Positions 1 through 9,240 of a stretch of DNA of 64,000 nucleotides are shown here, piece by piece (within the stretch, counting starts at the first letter, position 1; the number at the start of each line of letters is the position of its first letter). Source of the DNA: Rheum nobile (lineage: Eukaryota; Streptophyta; Magnoliopsida; Caryophyllales; Polygonaceae). Location of the stretch: NCBI GenBank assembly GCA_027886185.1, contig WOAB01000606.1:5022001-5086000 (forward strand), written 5' to 3'. The translations under genes were made by a program, and so were the position numbers. The notes under the pieces are model-generated. The model had not been told where the DNA came from. It worked only from the letters and a program-made list of their open reading frames with translations, and searched no databases.

Positions 1-2
1 AT

Positions 3-1331
3 CAGGCTCCTTGTGATGATAATCAGCGTGAGAATTTGTTTCATACAAGATGTCTTGTTAAATGGAAAGTTTGCAACATGATTATTGATGGTGGTAGTTG
101 TTGTAATATTGCTAGTGTTGAATTAGTTAATAAACTGCAACTCCCTACTTTTTTCCATCCTAGACCTTATAGACTTCATTGGATGAATGATTGTGGTGAA
201 CTCAAGGTGAATAGGCAAGCTAAGATTACACTTAAGTTAGGAACTTATGAGGATGAAATTTTATGTGATATTGTTCCTATGCAAGCTTGTCATATTTTGT
301 TAGGTCGTCCTTGGCAATTTGATAGACATGTTATTCATGATGGACGTACTAACCAACATGCCTTTGAGTTTCGTGGTAGGAAAGTGGTGTTGAAACCGAT
401 GACGCCGCTTCAAGTGGCTGAGGCTTATGATAAGAAAAGAGAGGCCGAGCGTAAGGGTAAGTCCCCAACCGAACCATCCACTGCCTCCACACGGACCGAC
501 CTCACCCTCGCCTCTACCCCTAGCCGAGTGCTCTTAGCATCCAGCAGAGACCACCTGGTAGATTACCTTCCCCCGGACATCGCCCTCATGTCCCTTTGTC
601 AGGCCTATACCCTGTTAGGTGACGACGATCGAGCTACACTCCCAGTTGCTGTCCAAACCCTTTTAGCTGAGTTCCTTGATGTTTTCCCGGATGAGATACC
701 CCCTGGCCTACCCCCTATTAGAGGCATTGAGCACCAAATAGACCTGATTCCCGGTGCTACCCTACCCAACCGGCCTGCCTATAGGATGAACCCTACTGAG
801 ACCCAGGAAATCCAGAACCAAGTCCAGGACCTTTTAGATAAAGGGTATGTTAGAGAGAGCCGATCCCAGTGTGCTGTGCCTGTCTTACTCGTCCCCAAAA
901 AGGACAATACTTGGCGTATGTGTGTTGATTGCAAGGCTATTAATAACATCACGATCAAGTACAGGCACCCGATCCCCAGGCTCGATGACATGTTGGATGA
1001 GCTCCATGGCGCCTCCACCTTCTCCAAGATCGATCTTCGCAATGGATACCATCAAATCCGGATGAAGGAAGGAGACGAATGGAAGACAGCATTCAAGACG
1101 AAGTTTGGTTTGTATGAGTGGCTTGTTATGCCTTTCGGTTTGACTAATGCCCCCTCTACTTTTATGCGTCTTATGAATCATGTCTTGAGATCTTTTATTG
1201 ATAGATTTGTTGTAGTTTACTTTGATGATATTCTGATCCACAGCAAATCTTTGGAGGCACATGCAGAGCACCTGGGAAGTTTTATCCACTCTCAGAGCTG
1301 TACAGTTGTATGGAAATCTGAAGAAGTGTGA
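3..1331 (+). CDS. pol: CRM-A polyprotein: protease and N-terminal RT (partial)
   Basis: The frame is open from base 3, so no start codon is expected here. It encodes the retroviral-type protease with an IIDGGSCCNIAS active site near 78-115; the DGGS form also occurs in CRM-B, so it looks characteristic of the lineage and not a mutation. A Thr/Ser/Pro-rich linker follows, then RT with WRMCVDCKAIN, KIDLRNGYHQIRM, MPFGLTNAPSTFM and the catalytic YFDDIL near 1220-1235. The frame then breaks: downstream homology continues in another frame from about 1270, and the last 20 or so residues here are out of frame. The product would lack the RT thumb, RNase H and integrase. Confidence 0.85.
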   Translation, partial: QAPCDDNQRENLFHTRCLVKWKVCNMIIDGGSCCNIASVELVNKLQLPTFFHPRPYRLHWMNDCGELKVNRQAKITLKLGTYEDEILCDIVPMQACHILLGRPWQFDRHVIHDGRTNQHAFEFRGRKVVLKPMTPLQVAEAYDKKREAERKGKSPTEPSTASTRTDLTLASTPSRVLLASSRDHLVDYLPPDIALMSLCQAYTLLGDDDRATLPVAVQTLLAEFLDVFPDEIPPGLPPIRGIEHQIDLIPGATLPNRPAYRMNPTETQEIQNQVQDLLDKGYVRESRSQCAVPVLLVPKKDNTWRMCVDCKAINNITIKYRHPIPRLDDMLDELHGASTFSKIDLRNGYHQIRMKEGDEWKTAFKTKFGLYEWLVMPFGLTNAPSTFMRLMNHVLRSFIDRFVVVYFDDILIHSKSLEAHAEHLGSFIHSQSCTVVWKSEEV

Positions 1332-3462
1332 TTTTTGCACTGACAGAGTTGTGTTTCTTGGTTTTGTAGTGAGTGCTCATGGACTGCAAGTGGATCAAGA
1401 GAAGGTGCAAGCCATCCGTGACTGGCCGACCCCGAGGAACCTAGGTGACGTGCGCAATTTCCACGGCCTGGCTGGCTTCTACAGGAGGTTCGTTCGAGAT
1501 TTTAGCACCATTGCAGCCCCGCTGACAGAGATCACAAAGAAGAATACTCCGTTCCGTTGGGGTGAAGCTCAAGAAAAGGCATTCCAGACTCTCAAGGATC
1601 GTTTGACACACGCGCCATTGTTGGTTCTGCCTGACTTCACTCGCCCCTTTGAAGTAGAGTGTGACGCCTCTGGCATTGGTATTGGAGGAGTCCTCATGCA
1701 GGAAGGTAAGCCTATTGCCTTCTTTTCTGAAAAGTTGAAAGGTGCATGCTTGAATTATTCTACTTATGATAGGGAATTATATGCCTTGTTTAGAGTGCTG
1801 AAAACTTGGCAACACTACCTTTGGCCTAGAGAATTTGTGCTTAAAACTGATCATGAGTCCTTAAAGCATTTTAAGAGTCAAGATAAGTTGGATAGGAGGC
1901 ATGGTAGGTGGATGGCATTCATAGAAACATTTCCCTATGTGATTAAGTATAAGAAAGGAAAAGATAATGTTGTAGCTGATGCCCTTTCTAGGAGACATAC
2001 ACTCTTGACTACTTTGGATGCTCGGGTCCTTGGATTCATTTATATTAAGGAGTTGTATGATATGGATGCTGATTTTGGAGTGATTTATAAGCATTGTGTG
2101 GAAAAGGGTTCATTTGATAAGTTTTTCTTGTTTGATGGATTCTTGTTTCGAGTTGATAAGGTGTGCATTCCTGTTTGTTCTCTACGGTTGTTACTTGTTG
2201 ATGAGTCCCATAGAGGTGGATTGATGGGTCATTTTGGTAGAGATAAGACTTATAACATGTTGCATACTCATTTCTATTGGCCACACATGCTTAGGGATGT
2301 AGAGAATTTTATCAAACGCTGTGTTGAGTGCTTACAGGCTAAATCTAAGGCAAAACCGCATGGTCTTTATACTCCCTTGCCTATTCCTTGCTTTCCTTGG
2401 GTTGATATTAGTATGGATTTTATTGTTGGATTGCCTAGGACTAAGAAGGGGAGAGATTCTATATTTGTGGTTGTTGATAGGTTCTCTAAGATGGCTCACT
2501 TTATTACATGCCATAAAACTGATGATGCTAGGAATGTTGCTGATTTGTTCTTTAGAGAGATTGTTCGGTTGCATGGTGTACCTCGTACTATTGTGAGTGA
2601 TAGGGATGTCAAATTTCTGAGTTACTTTTGGAAGACTTTATGGGGTAAACTTGGTACTAAGTTGTTGTTCTCTACTGCTAGTCACCCCCAGATAGATGGA
2701 CAAACTGAGGTCACTAATCGTACATTGGGTACTATCCTTAGGGCTGTTATTAAATCTAATCTGAAAAGTTGGGAGGAAGCCTTACCACATGTTGAGTTTG
2801 CTTATAATAGGACTATTCATTCTTCTACTAATATGTCCCCTTTTGAATGTGTGTATGGTTTGAATCCCCTAACCCCTTTGGATCTTAAGCCATTGCCTTT
2901 ACCGGAACGAGCAGACTTTGATGCTGATAGACAGGTTGAGTTCATGAAGGAGCTGCACGAGCGGACTAAGGCTCGTTTGGAAGCTACTGCAGCGAAGAAC
3001 GCAACCCGAGCTAATCACGGCCGGCGTCAGGTGTTGTTCGAGCCCGGCGACTTGGTGTGGCTATACCTGCGCAAGGAGCGGTTCCCGGAGCAGAGGAAGT
3101 CGAAGCTGTCTCCCAGAGGTGATGGACCATTCAAGGTGCTGAAGAGAGTAGGCGACAATGCCTATGTGTTGGAGCTGCCCGATGACTATGGCGTGAGCCC
3201 GATTTTCAATGTCGGTGATCTTACCCCTTATGCAGCCGCTGATGTTGATGACTCGAGGACGAGTCCTTTTCAAGAAGGGGAGAATGATGAGGAATCATCC
3301 ACTCCATTAGTGCCAACCTTTGATGGACCGATTACTAGGTCAAGATTGAAGGAACTACGTCAAGAGCTGGAGACGTTTATGGCACATGATGTATCACATG
3401 ACGAAGAGGACAAGCCCAAAGTCAAGGCGTTGACTTTAATGGTCAACGTTACCTATGTTTAG
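1261..3462 (+). CDS. pol: CRM-A polyprotein: RT C-terminus, RNase H, integrase
   Basis: This frame resumes RT homology at about 1275 (LSTLRAVQLYGNLKKC, then FLGFVVS) after a one-base-type frameshift relative to the preceding ORF. RNase H follows, with FEVECDASGIGIGGVL, LKTDHESLKHF and a terminal NVVADALSRR. Integrase begins with the HHCC zinc region (GHFGRDKTY.., CVECLQAK) near 2225-2340. The DDE core follows: ISMDF, TIVSDRD and DGQTEV, all catalytic acids present. The C-terminus has a GPY/F-like GDGPFKVLKRVGDNAYVLEL stretch. No other internal stop occurs in 733 codons, so this element is younger than the layers around it. The stop at 3460 may lie inside the 3' LTR. Confidence 0.88.
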   Translation: MQSTWEVLSTLRAVQLYGNLKKCDFCTDRVVFLGFVVSAHGLQVDQEKVQAIRDWPTPRNLGDVRNFHGLAGFYRRFVRDFSTIAAPLTEITKKNTPFRWGEAQEKAFQTLKDRLTHAPLLVLPDFTRPFEVECDASGIGIGGVLMQEGKPIAFFSEKLKGACLNYSTYDRELYALFRVLKTWQHYLWPREFVLKTDHESLKHFKSQDKLDRRHGRWMAFIETFPYVIKYKKGKDNVVADALSRRHTLLTTLDARVLGFIYIKELYDMDADFGVIYKHCVEKGSFDKFFLFDGFLFRVDKVCIPVCSLRLLLVDESHRGGLMGHFGRDKTYNMLHTHFYWPHMLRDVENFIKRCVECLQAKSKAKPHGLYTPLPIPCFPWVDISMDFIVGLPRTKKGRDSIFVVVDRFSKMAHFITCHKTDDARNVADLFFREIVRLHGVPRTIVSDRDVKFLSYFWKTLWGKLGTKLLFSTASHPQIDGQTEVTNRTLGTILRAVIKSNLKSWEEALPHVEFAYNRTIHSSTNMSPFECVYGLNPLTPLDLKPLPLPERADFDADRQVEFMKELHERTKARLEATAAKNATRANHGRRQVLFEPGDLVWLYLRKERFPEQRKSKLSPRGDGPFKVLKRVGDNAYVLELPDDYGVSPIFNVGDLTPYAAADVDDSRTSPFQEGENDEESSTPLVPTFDGPITRSRLKELRQELETFMAHDVSHDEEDKPKVKALTLMVNVTYV

Positions 3463-4020
3463 TCTTATTAATTTCTGCATTGGATATTTTTAGGACTATT
3501 ATTTAATTGTTTTAAGCTTTCTATTTTCGGATATTTCGGGATTAAGTGTAACCCGTTTTTGGGAAGCTAGGGCCGGCCCTCCTAGGGTATTTAAGGCCTC
3601 CCTTGTCTTCTTCATTAGTTAGATTTCTCATATTGTTAAAACACAAAAACAGAGCTTGGGTTTTGCTTTGAAAACTCGGCTCCCCGTGAGAGTCTCAATC
3701 GATTGTTCTTTCCTGCTTAGTTGTTTTCGTCTTTGTCAAGTCCCTCTGGAGTTGGTGATTTCGTACTTCATAAGCAATCCTCTCCGTGCTCCAAGTTCGT
3801 CAGCGATTCTTGGTTGTGTGGCGTTGTAGAGATCGGGTTGGTAGATCGTTCGACAAGGTTCCTTGCTATCAAGCAAGCGGGTTTTCTCGTCGTTTCTATT
3901 GGTTCTATCTATTATCCTTTCCATTAGTTTCACTTCCGCCATTGTTCTAATCTTGTGTTTTCTTTTGTTTTGAGATCCGTTGCCTAGATCCATCTTCTAC
4001 ACGGCTAACCCCGTATCACA
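3463..4020 (+). repeat. CRM-A 3' LTR (left edge uncertain)
   Basis: This is noncoding sequence after the pol stop, with a TATA-like gggtatttaagg at about 3585 and the terminal CA at 4020. The true LTR start could lie upstream, inside the coding frame (for example a TG near 3390). Only one LTR copy is in the window, so the left edge cannot be fixed by comparison. Confidence 0.6.
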
Positions 4021-4530
4021 AGGATAGTGATTATATGCGACTACAAGAATCAATTTGTTTTCACCCTTTCATAGTCTTTCATTAGACTAACCAACCATTT
4101 ATATTCCTTGTATGGTTGGCTGGTGTCATCCGTCCTATACGGCACATCAGAGGTTGGTCCCAACGTTTTAAAGTAACCAATCGAAGAGAAGGCTTGCAGT
4201 TGAAGGTTGCGTCTTAAGAAGTAATATTTCAAAGGTGTGTATGTTTTTGAAATGAATGTAATATGTAGTCATGTGTTTAGGGTTTTACTTAAAAGTCTTC
4301 CGCTGTACTTTCACACTCTTTGTATTACCGTTCTTCTCAAGTTACGAGAGGAAATTTAATAAAGTATTGAGTTTCATTTAAAAGTATTCCTCTATTCATT
4401 CTAGTCTTATTTAACGTTTATTTGTCTATTATAAGCTTAATTGTTCCGATTAAAGCCTAGGGTGGCTTTAGACTTTACAGTCTAAGGTCACTGGCGTATG
4501 GCACTACCGACGTAAGTCGGGGGTGTTACA
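4021..4530 (+). repeat. Tek1 5' LTR, terminal 510 bp
   Basis: The segment ends GGGTGTTACA at 4530 and is followed by a PBS. It contains the hairpin-rich stretch TAGTCTTTCATTAGACTA and AACCAACC..GGTTGGCTGG (4069-4150) shared with the other four Tekay-like LTRs in this window. The 5' part was separated by the CRM-A insertion and lies outside the window. The last 74 bp are repeated at 49022-49094. Confidence 0.8.
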
Positions 4531-4534
4531 ATTA

Positions 4535-4546
4535 CGGTATTAGAGC
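4535..4546 (+). other. Tek1 primer-binding site (tRNA-Met type, mutated)
   Basis: cggtattagagc lies four bases after the LTR end. The initiator-tRNA-Met PBS of plant retroelements reads TGGTATCAGAGC, and the intact version is present in Tek2 at 18571. The two differences here include one C-to-T change. Confidence 0.75.
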
Positions 4547-5200
4547 AATGATTTTGACATTCTTGGCCTAATGTTAGGTTTGAGAATTTTCAAAATTATT
4601 TTTGAAACTATTTTATTTTTATTAATGGATGTTTGAAAAATTACATTGTTAACATTAAGTTTAAGGTTTTAAAATTTCTTAAAGTTTAGAAAAATTTAAA
4701 AGTAATGGTTTAACTATTAGGACTTTAATAGTTATTTTCATAGTCCTGTATAAAATGACGTTATAACGGTTCGATTTAAGAGTTTATGATTATAATTTTG
4801 AAAGTATAGTTTTCGGTTTGGTAAAGTTTGTAAATATCGCTAGTTTAAGAAATAACATATATAATTAATCCTTCTAGTGAATTAATGTTTGAAAGTATAA
4901 AGTTTAAATAATAAGTGGTTTTCAAACTTCTACAACCTTCGATTTTGTTACTTATTCCTCAGATCCATTCGTAAGGATATTGTCCATTCTTAGGTTTAAT
5001 GCCATTCTAAGGTTGACATTTCTCTTATGTGTCTTATTCTCAAGTAAGAGGATAAGATTATTTTAAGGGTAATGGTGGAGGGTCAGTCAATCAAATAAAA
5101 GTTATTGGTTTGGACCCTTACAATTCGTATCATAACGTAATTGATTAAGTATCATGTACAAGTTGGAAAATGTTAATTTGATGTTATGGTTCATCAACAT
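4547..5200 (+). other. Tek1 leader, noncoding
   Basis: This is AT-rich sequence between the PBS and gag. I see no ORF of note and nothing like the acidic leader ORF present at this position in Tek2 and in the base-layer element. Confidence 0.5.
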
Positions 5201-6438
5201 ATGGTGAACACCCGATCCACCAACCGAGCGGATAATGAAGGTCCTAGCAATGGTTCCCGAGTTCAGCTGAGAAGTGCTGCTCAACTAGGGGATGACGCGG
5301 GATTTGGCTCGCATTACAATAACCCACTCATGCGGGAAGATGTTCATCAGGGACAAGTAGACCCTCAAGATGAGAGAGAAGTTCCGCTCAATCCACCTCA
5401 AGCCCCGATCATGTTGGATGCGACAGTCATTGGGCAGATAGTGAGGCAAGTGTTCGAGGTATTGACGGCCCAAGGGATACCGCAAGCTTAAGCGGCTCCC
5501 GTTCCTCAGGTAGTAACTGATATTGGGGGACGTGAAGGTCCTATTCCTCCAGTGATTCTCGAAAGAAACGATGGGAACTATAATCGAGCGTTGAAGACAA
5601 TCAATTCAATGCGTCCGGATAGCTATGATGGAACCGGGGAACCAATTAAGGTTGCCTATTGGTTCTCTCATAAGGAGCAACTGTTCCGAAACGTGGTCTG
5701 CACCGAGGCTGAACTGGTACACATAGCTTTGTTACATCTGAAAGACGGAGCAAGTGAGTGGTGGGAAGGAACTGGTTTGGATGACCACCCAAATCTGAGC
5801 TAGGCAATGTTCAAGGCCAAGCTCACTGATCAGTTCTTCTCTCATGCTATGAGAGAAGAAAAGCTGAAAGAGTTCCTCTACCCAGTAACTGAGGAACTGA
5901 AGGTGACCGAGCTGGCGAAAAAATTCAGTCATTTGCTGCATTATGCTGGTTCTGAAGTGCATACTGAAGAACAAAAGATCTGGTACTTCTATGGATGGAT
6001 GAATCTAGAAATAAAACCTCTAATGGTTCGTCATTGTTGCTCTACTTTGGAGCAGTATGTGGATGTGGCCTATAAGATAGAGGCTACGCTGGAAGAATCT
6101 GTCCGAAAGCGGGAGGATCAGAATAAGGCAAAGAGTGGGCAACAAAACTGAAAGGCTAATACATTTAAGCGACCAACATCGCCTACCAAGTTTGAGAAGT
6201 CTGGTCGTGCTAAGCCTGAGATGACTCAGTCTTACTCCACCAAAGGCTCAGGTTGGAGTAGTGGTACAATTCAATGCCACAACTGTGGTTAAGGTGGAAA
6301 TAAAAATTTTAATTGCCAAAAAGAGAAGCGAGATGCTATAATTGTGGGAAAGAAGTCCACATGAAAACATATTGTAGGCAGAAGGGTCAAGGTAAAACAC
6401 AATCATACCAGGCATCTGTTGTTGGCAGTAGGCAGAAC
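5201..6438 (+). pseudogene. gag: Tek1 gag, N-terminal part (broken by stops and by AthA)
   Basis: One frame runs from the ATG at 5201 (MVNTRSTNRAD, matched by MVNTRN at 54838 in the base element) through a Tekay-type capsid region (MRPDSYDGTGEP, VAYWFSHKEQLFRN, EWWEGTGL, AMREEKLKEFLYP). Zinc-knuckle remnants follow at about 6270-6375, the second with intact spacing (CYNCGKEVHMKTYC) but one frame off. In-frame stops sit at 5489, 5801, 6149 and about 6288; two of them replace Trp codons and one probably a Gln codon, all explicable by C-to-T or G-to-A changes. The gene continues at 13148 after AthA. Gag would package the element RNA in a virus-like particle; this copy cannot make a full protein. 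Confidence 0.8.
6434..6438 (+). repeat. AthA target-site duplication, left copy (AGAAC)
   Basis: agaac immediately precedes the first LTR (TGATAAC at 6439) and recurs at 13143-13147 immediately after the second LTR. This is a 5-bp duplication typical of LTR retroelement integration. Confidence 0.92.
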
Positions 6439-7885
6439 TGATAACATCCATTTTATACATATTTTAGGAGTCTAATTGTATATTAGATTAGGTCATTCTC
6501 AAGCATATTTTATATATTTTTTAGTTAGTTTTGCATTATTTTGCATTCGGAGTCTACACTCGTATTTTTATTATTTCAGGTATTTTATGCCCGATTTGGA
6601 GACGATACGAGACATTATTGTTGAAGATGTTGATAGCATGGAAATCATATATATATATATATGTTGTTGCATGCCCCGGATTTATTAAGGACATACGTAT
6701 GGAAAAGAGGGAGCAAGAAAGCCTACGCAGACAAGGATTCAATATGGGCCGGTCCAATACAAGTGTTGGGCAGCAAATTAGTTACGTGGATTTTGGGAAG
6801 AAAGCAAGGGAGTTTGGTTTGGACTTTCGGACGAAGGTTTTTATTAACGTAGCTTTAGGTTTGGCTGAGGGGAGTTTTTAGGGGGGTTTAGTTTAGTTTG
6901 AACTAGAGTTTGGTTTTCTGGGTTTTTTTGGGAACACGGCCGCAGACAGGGAGAATTTCATGAGAATTTTGGCCTTTGTTTGATTCGAAGATTGGTATTA
7001 TCGTTCTAGTCTTTTGTCAATTTGGATTATTTTGTTATTGAGATTCAATTTTATCTCCAGTGTTTATTGCATAATCCATATATGTTGATGACTAGTTTAA
7101 ATCTATTGATGTCTTCGATCATGCTTGGCTAAATTCCTAGTTCTAAGGTTGGGGTGATCCCGACGATGCGTATGTATTTAGAATTACTTCTTGGCCTGAA
7201 TTGAAATAGTATTTGATTCAATCCTAGATGCTTTATGCCCATAGTAACTTATGCGAAATGGATCCTATTGGGGTTTGAGACTGAAAGGTGATAACTTTAA
7301 TAGGTAGTCAGGTAGGGTTTGAGACTGAGAGGTGATAACTTCTACTAGAATCCTAGGAATTGAACCTAAGTGTTATTTGTGCGACAACAACTTAATTACT
7401 CTTGAGGATTAATAGACTATCGTAGATATTCTAGGTTTGAGTTGGATTAGCGGAGCGCGATAACGAATGTTATTTCAATTTATCCCTAGACTCTAAGTGC
7501 GTTAAAGGGTTTGGATGAGATTAGCTCTGCGCGACAGCGATTGTTAGTTTAGTCCAGGCACGTTTACTATCGTCTGAAAGGAGTTAGTATATTACCTTAG
7601 ATAGCCTACCTTCAAATAATTTGGACTAGATTCAGGTGAAGTGTGATTTTATTTATTGTTGTATCGTTGCGGTGATCCTTAACCTTAGACACATTTATCC
7701 CATTGATTTTATCCTGTTTTATTTGTTATTATTTGTTAGCTTAGTTATAGTCTTCTCTAGTTTCATATCTTTTCGGCCTAGTTCACTGGTAGCGTTTCAA
7801 TTAATATTACATTGGTCTCTGTGGGATCGACACTTGACTACTACAACTGATCCCGTACACTTGCGGGTAGGTTTTAGCCACATCA
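6439..7885 (+). repeat. AthA 5' LTR (1,447 bp)
   Basis: It begins TGATAACATCC and ends AGCCACATCA. It differs from the 3' LTR by a scatter of single substitutions and a one-base length change. It contains two close copies of GGGTTTGAGACTGA.AGGTG (about 7269 and 7317) and direct repeats around gcgcgacaacg. The small reading frames in it are not credible genes. Confidence 0.92.
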
Positions 7886-7891
7886 AGTTTT

Positions 7892-7909
7892 TGGCGCCGT
7901 TGCCGGGGA
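7892..7909 (+). other. AthA primer-binding site (tRNA-Asp type)
   Basis: TGGCGCCGTTGCCGGGGA lies six bases after the LTR. This PBS is typical of plant Athila/Tat elements; AthB has the same site with one change at 21124. Confidence 0.85.
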
Positions 7910-8019
7910 CCAATTTGTTAATATTAGTTGTTACCTCTATTGGTGTTTCTAGGTCTTTATTTTTGCTTTGATTTTTTTTCCTTTTCTTAATTTCAGGTTA
8001 TTCATAAAGAGTCGAATAA

Positions 8020-9063
8020 ATGGATCCAGGTAGGTATGAGGTAAATTCCTATCAATTTCCTTCATCTAAGCCTTATACAAGTACTCAGAGGTATGATATT
8101 GTAAATTCTAATTTGGGTTATGGCCAAAACCCAATGACTTTTAACCTCTTCTGTGAGTTTTGTGGAGCTGAAGGTCATGATAAAGCAGATTGCCACACCA
8201 ATTGGATGGCACAACCACACATACCATTCCAGGCTGAGACTTATCCGTCCATGCAAGAGAGTAAGCTTGATGACTTCATTATACGACATGATAGGGAAGT
8301 CGAGAAAGTTCTTACTGTTCTTACAACTATGCAGGATGATATGCTTAAACCCCTATTAACCCAGTTTTATTCAGTTTCAGGTTTGGTGGACTCTTTGAAG
8401 ACTCAAGTAGATGATTTAACCACAGAAAATCAGATGTTGAAAGATCAAATTGTTGCGTTGGTTATCTCAAATTTGGCTACAAAGCCACCTGAAGTGCACT
8501 ACTTTGAGCAATGCACTTCTATCATGATTGGGGTTAAGAAATAGTGGGATGAGCCACAATTTGATAGGAAGGAATTTACCCAAGAGACCAAGGAGGACCC
8601 GATGCTTGATGAGCTTAAGGTGTTACAAACCTCTACCCCGACCTCTAGCATCATTACCTGCTATAAGGTGCATGAAAAGTTTCCTGATATATTGCCCGAT
8701 GTAGCTATGTCATCATAAGCTGCATTGGAAATTCAGAACCCAAGGGTGGAAGCCAATTTAGAATTTGATGTTCGGAGTAGACGGAAGAAGAGAAAAAGAC
8801 ACTCTACTGGTCATGCTCCAATTGAATTCAAGCAAGGGGATCATGTGATTCTCTATCATCACAAATCGAGCATGTTTCCGGGAAGTAAGAGTACAAGATG
8901 GTCCAGTCCATACTACCTGAACCAAGTTCTACAAAATGATTCTGTGGAGCTATGGCATAAGAACTTAGGGTACTTTAGAGTGAGAAAAATTCGGTTGAAG
9001 CCTTACATAGAGCCTGATCCGATCAAGTTGGGTATCACCGAACCGCCTGATCCGAATACATGA
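8020..9063 (+). pseudogene. AthA ORF: zinc knuckle joined to integrase C-terminal-like domain
   Basis: One frame of 348 codons starts at the ATG at 8020 and ends at 9061-9063, with in-frame stops at 8542 (TAG) and 8716 (TAA). The N-terminal part has a CCHC knuckle with correct CX2CX4HX4C spacing (CEFCGAEGHDKADC). A stretch with heptad-like spacing follows (about residues 90-160). The last third has IEFKQGDHVILYHH, FPGSKSTRWSSPYYL and RKIRLKPYI, resembling the Athila integrase C-terminal domain. Everything between gag and the integrase tail in an autonomous element is missing. Whether the joined product binds RNA or integrase is unknown. The frame kept across 1 kb argues that it was coding when the element was active. 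Confidence 0.6.
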
Positions 9064-9074
9064 CATTGGTGAAG

Positions 9075-9120
9075 GTCAAGCTAACGACGTTAAACAAGCA
9101 CTGGATGTGAGGCAACCCAT
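9075..9120 (+). other. Conserved post-coding motif of Athila/Tat-like elements
   Basis: gtcaagctaacgacgttaaa..gaggcaacccat follows the ORF stop. The same motif follows the AthB gag-protease stop at 25415-25461, although the two elements are otherwise dissimilar. I associate this block with the junction after pol in plant Athila/Tat elements; its role is not known to me. Confidence 0.6.
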
Positions 9121-9202
9121 AAGGTATGTTCTTTGGAAAAAAAATTAAAAAAAAAAAAAAAAAAGCTTCAGCAAACTCGGTCGAGTTGTCCCGATAGAAA
9201 GG

Positions 9203-9240
9203 AACTCGGCCCAGAACTCGACCGAGTTCTGGACCGAGTT
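9203..9240 (+). other. Perfect-class inverted repeat in AthA
   Basis: AACTCGGCCCAGAACTCG, then AC, then CGAGTTCTGGACCGAGTT: 18-base arms with one mismatch. A further cggtcgagtt unit lies just upstream. The sequence is flanked by A-rich tracts (about 9139-9164 and 9262-9276). Confidence 0.75.

Larger units (their letters stand above)
1..4020 (+). mobile_element. CRM-A: CRM-like Ty3/gypsy retrotransposon, 3' part
   Basis: The window opens inside the protease region of a Ty3/gypsy element, continues through RT, RNase H and integrase, and ends with a 3' LTR that stops at 4020 (..gtatcaca). The next base starts an unrelated Tekay-like LTR segment, so this element was inserted into that LTR. The integrase end has no canonical chromodomain but carries an SRTSPFQEGEND tail and a GPITRSRLKEL motif, which I associate with the plant CRM/Reina group. 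The gag half, the 5' LTR and the left target duplication lie outside the window; aggat (4021-4025) is the candidate right copy of the duplication. Confidence 0.8.

Noticed and set aside
78..115. Protease active site DGGS read as a mutation of DSG/DTG
   Set aside because: CRM-B has the same IIDGGSCCN, so it is a lineage feature.
6476..7971. Short frames duplicated at 11757-13282
   Set aside because: They fall in the AthA LTRs. The duplication is the LTR pair and not a gene family.
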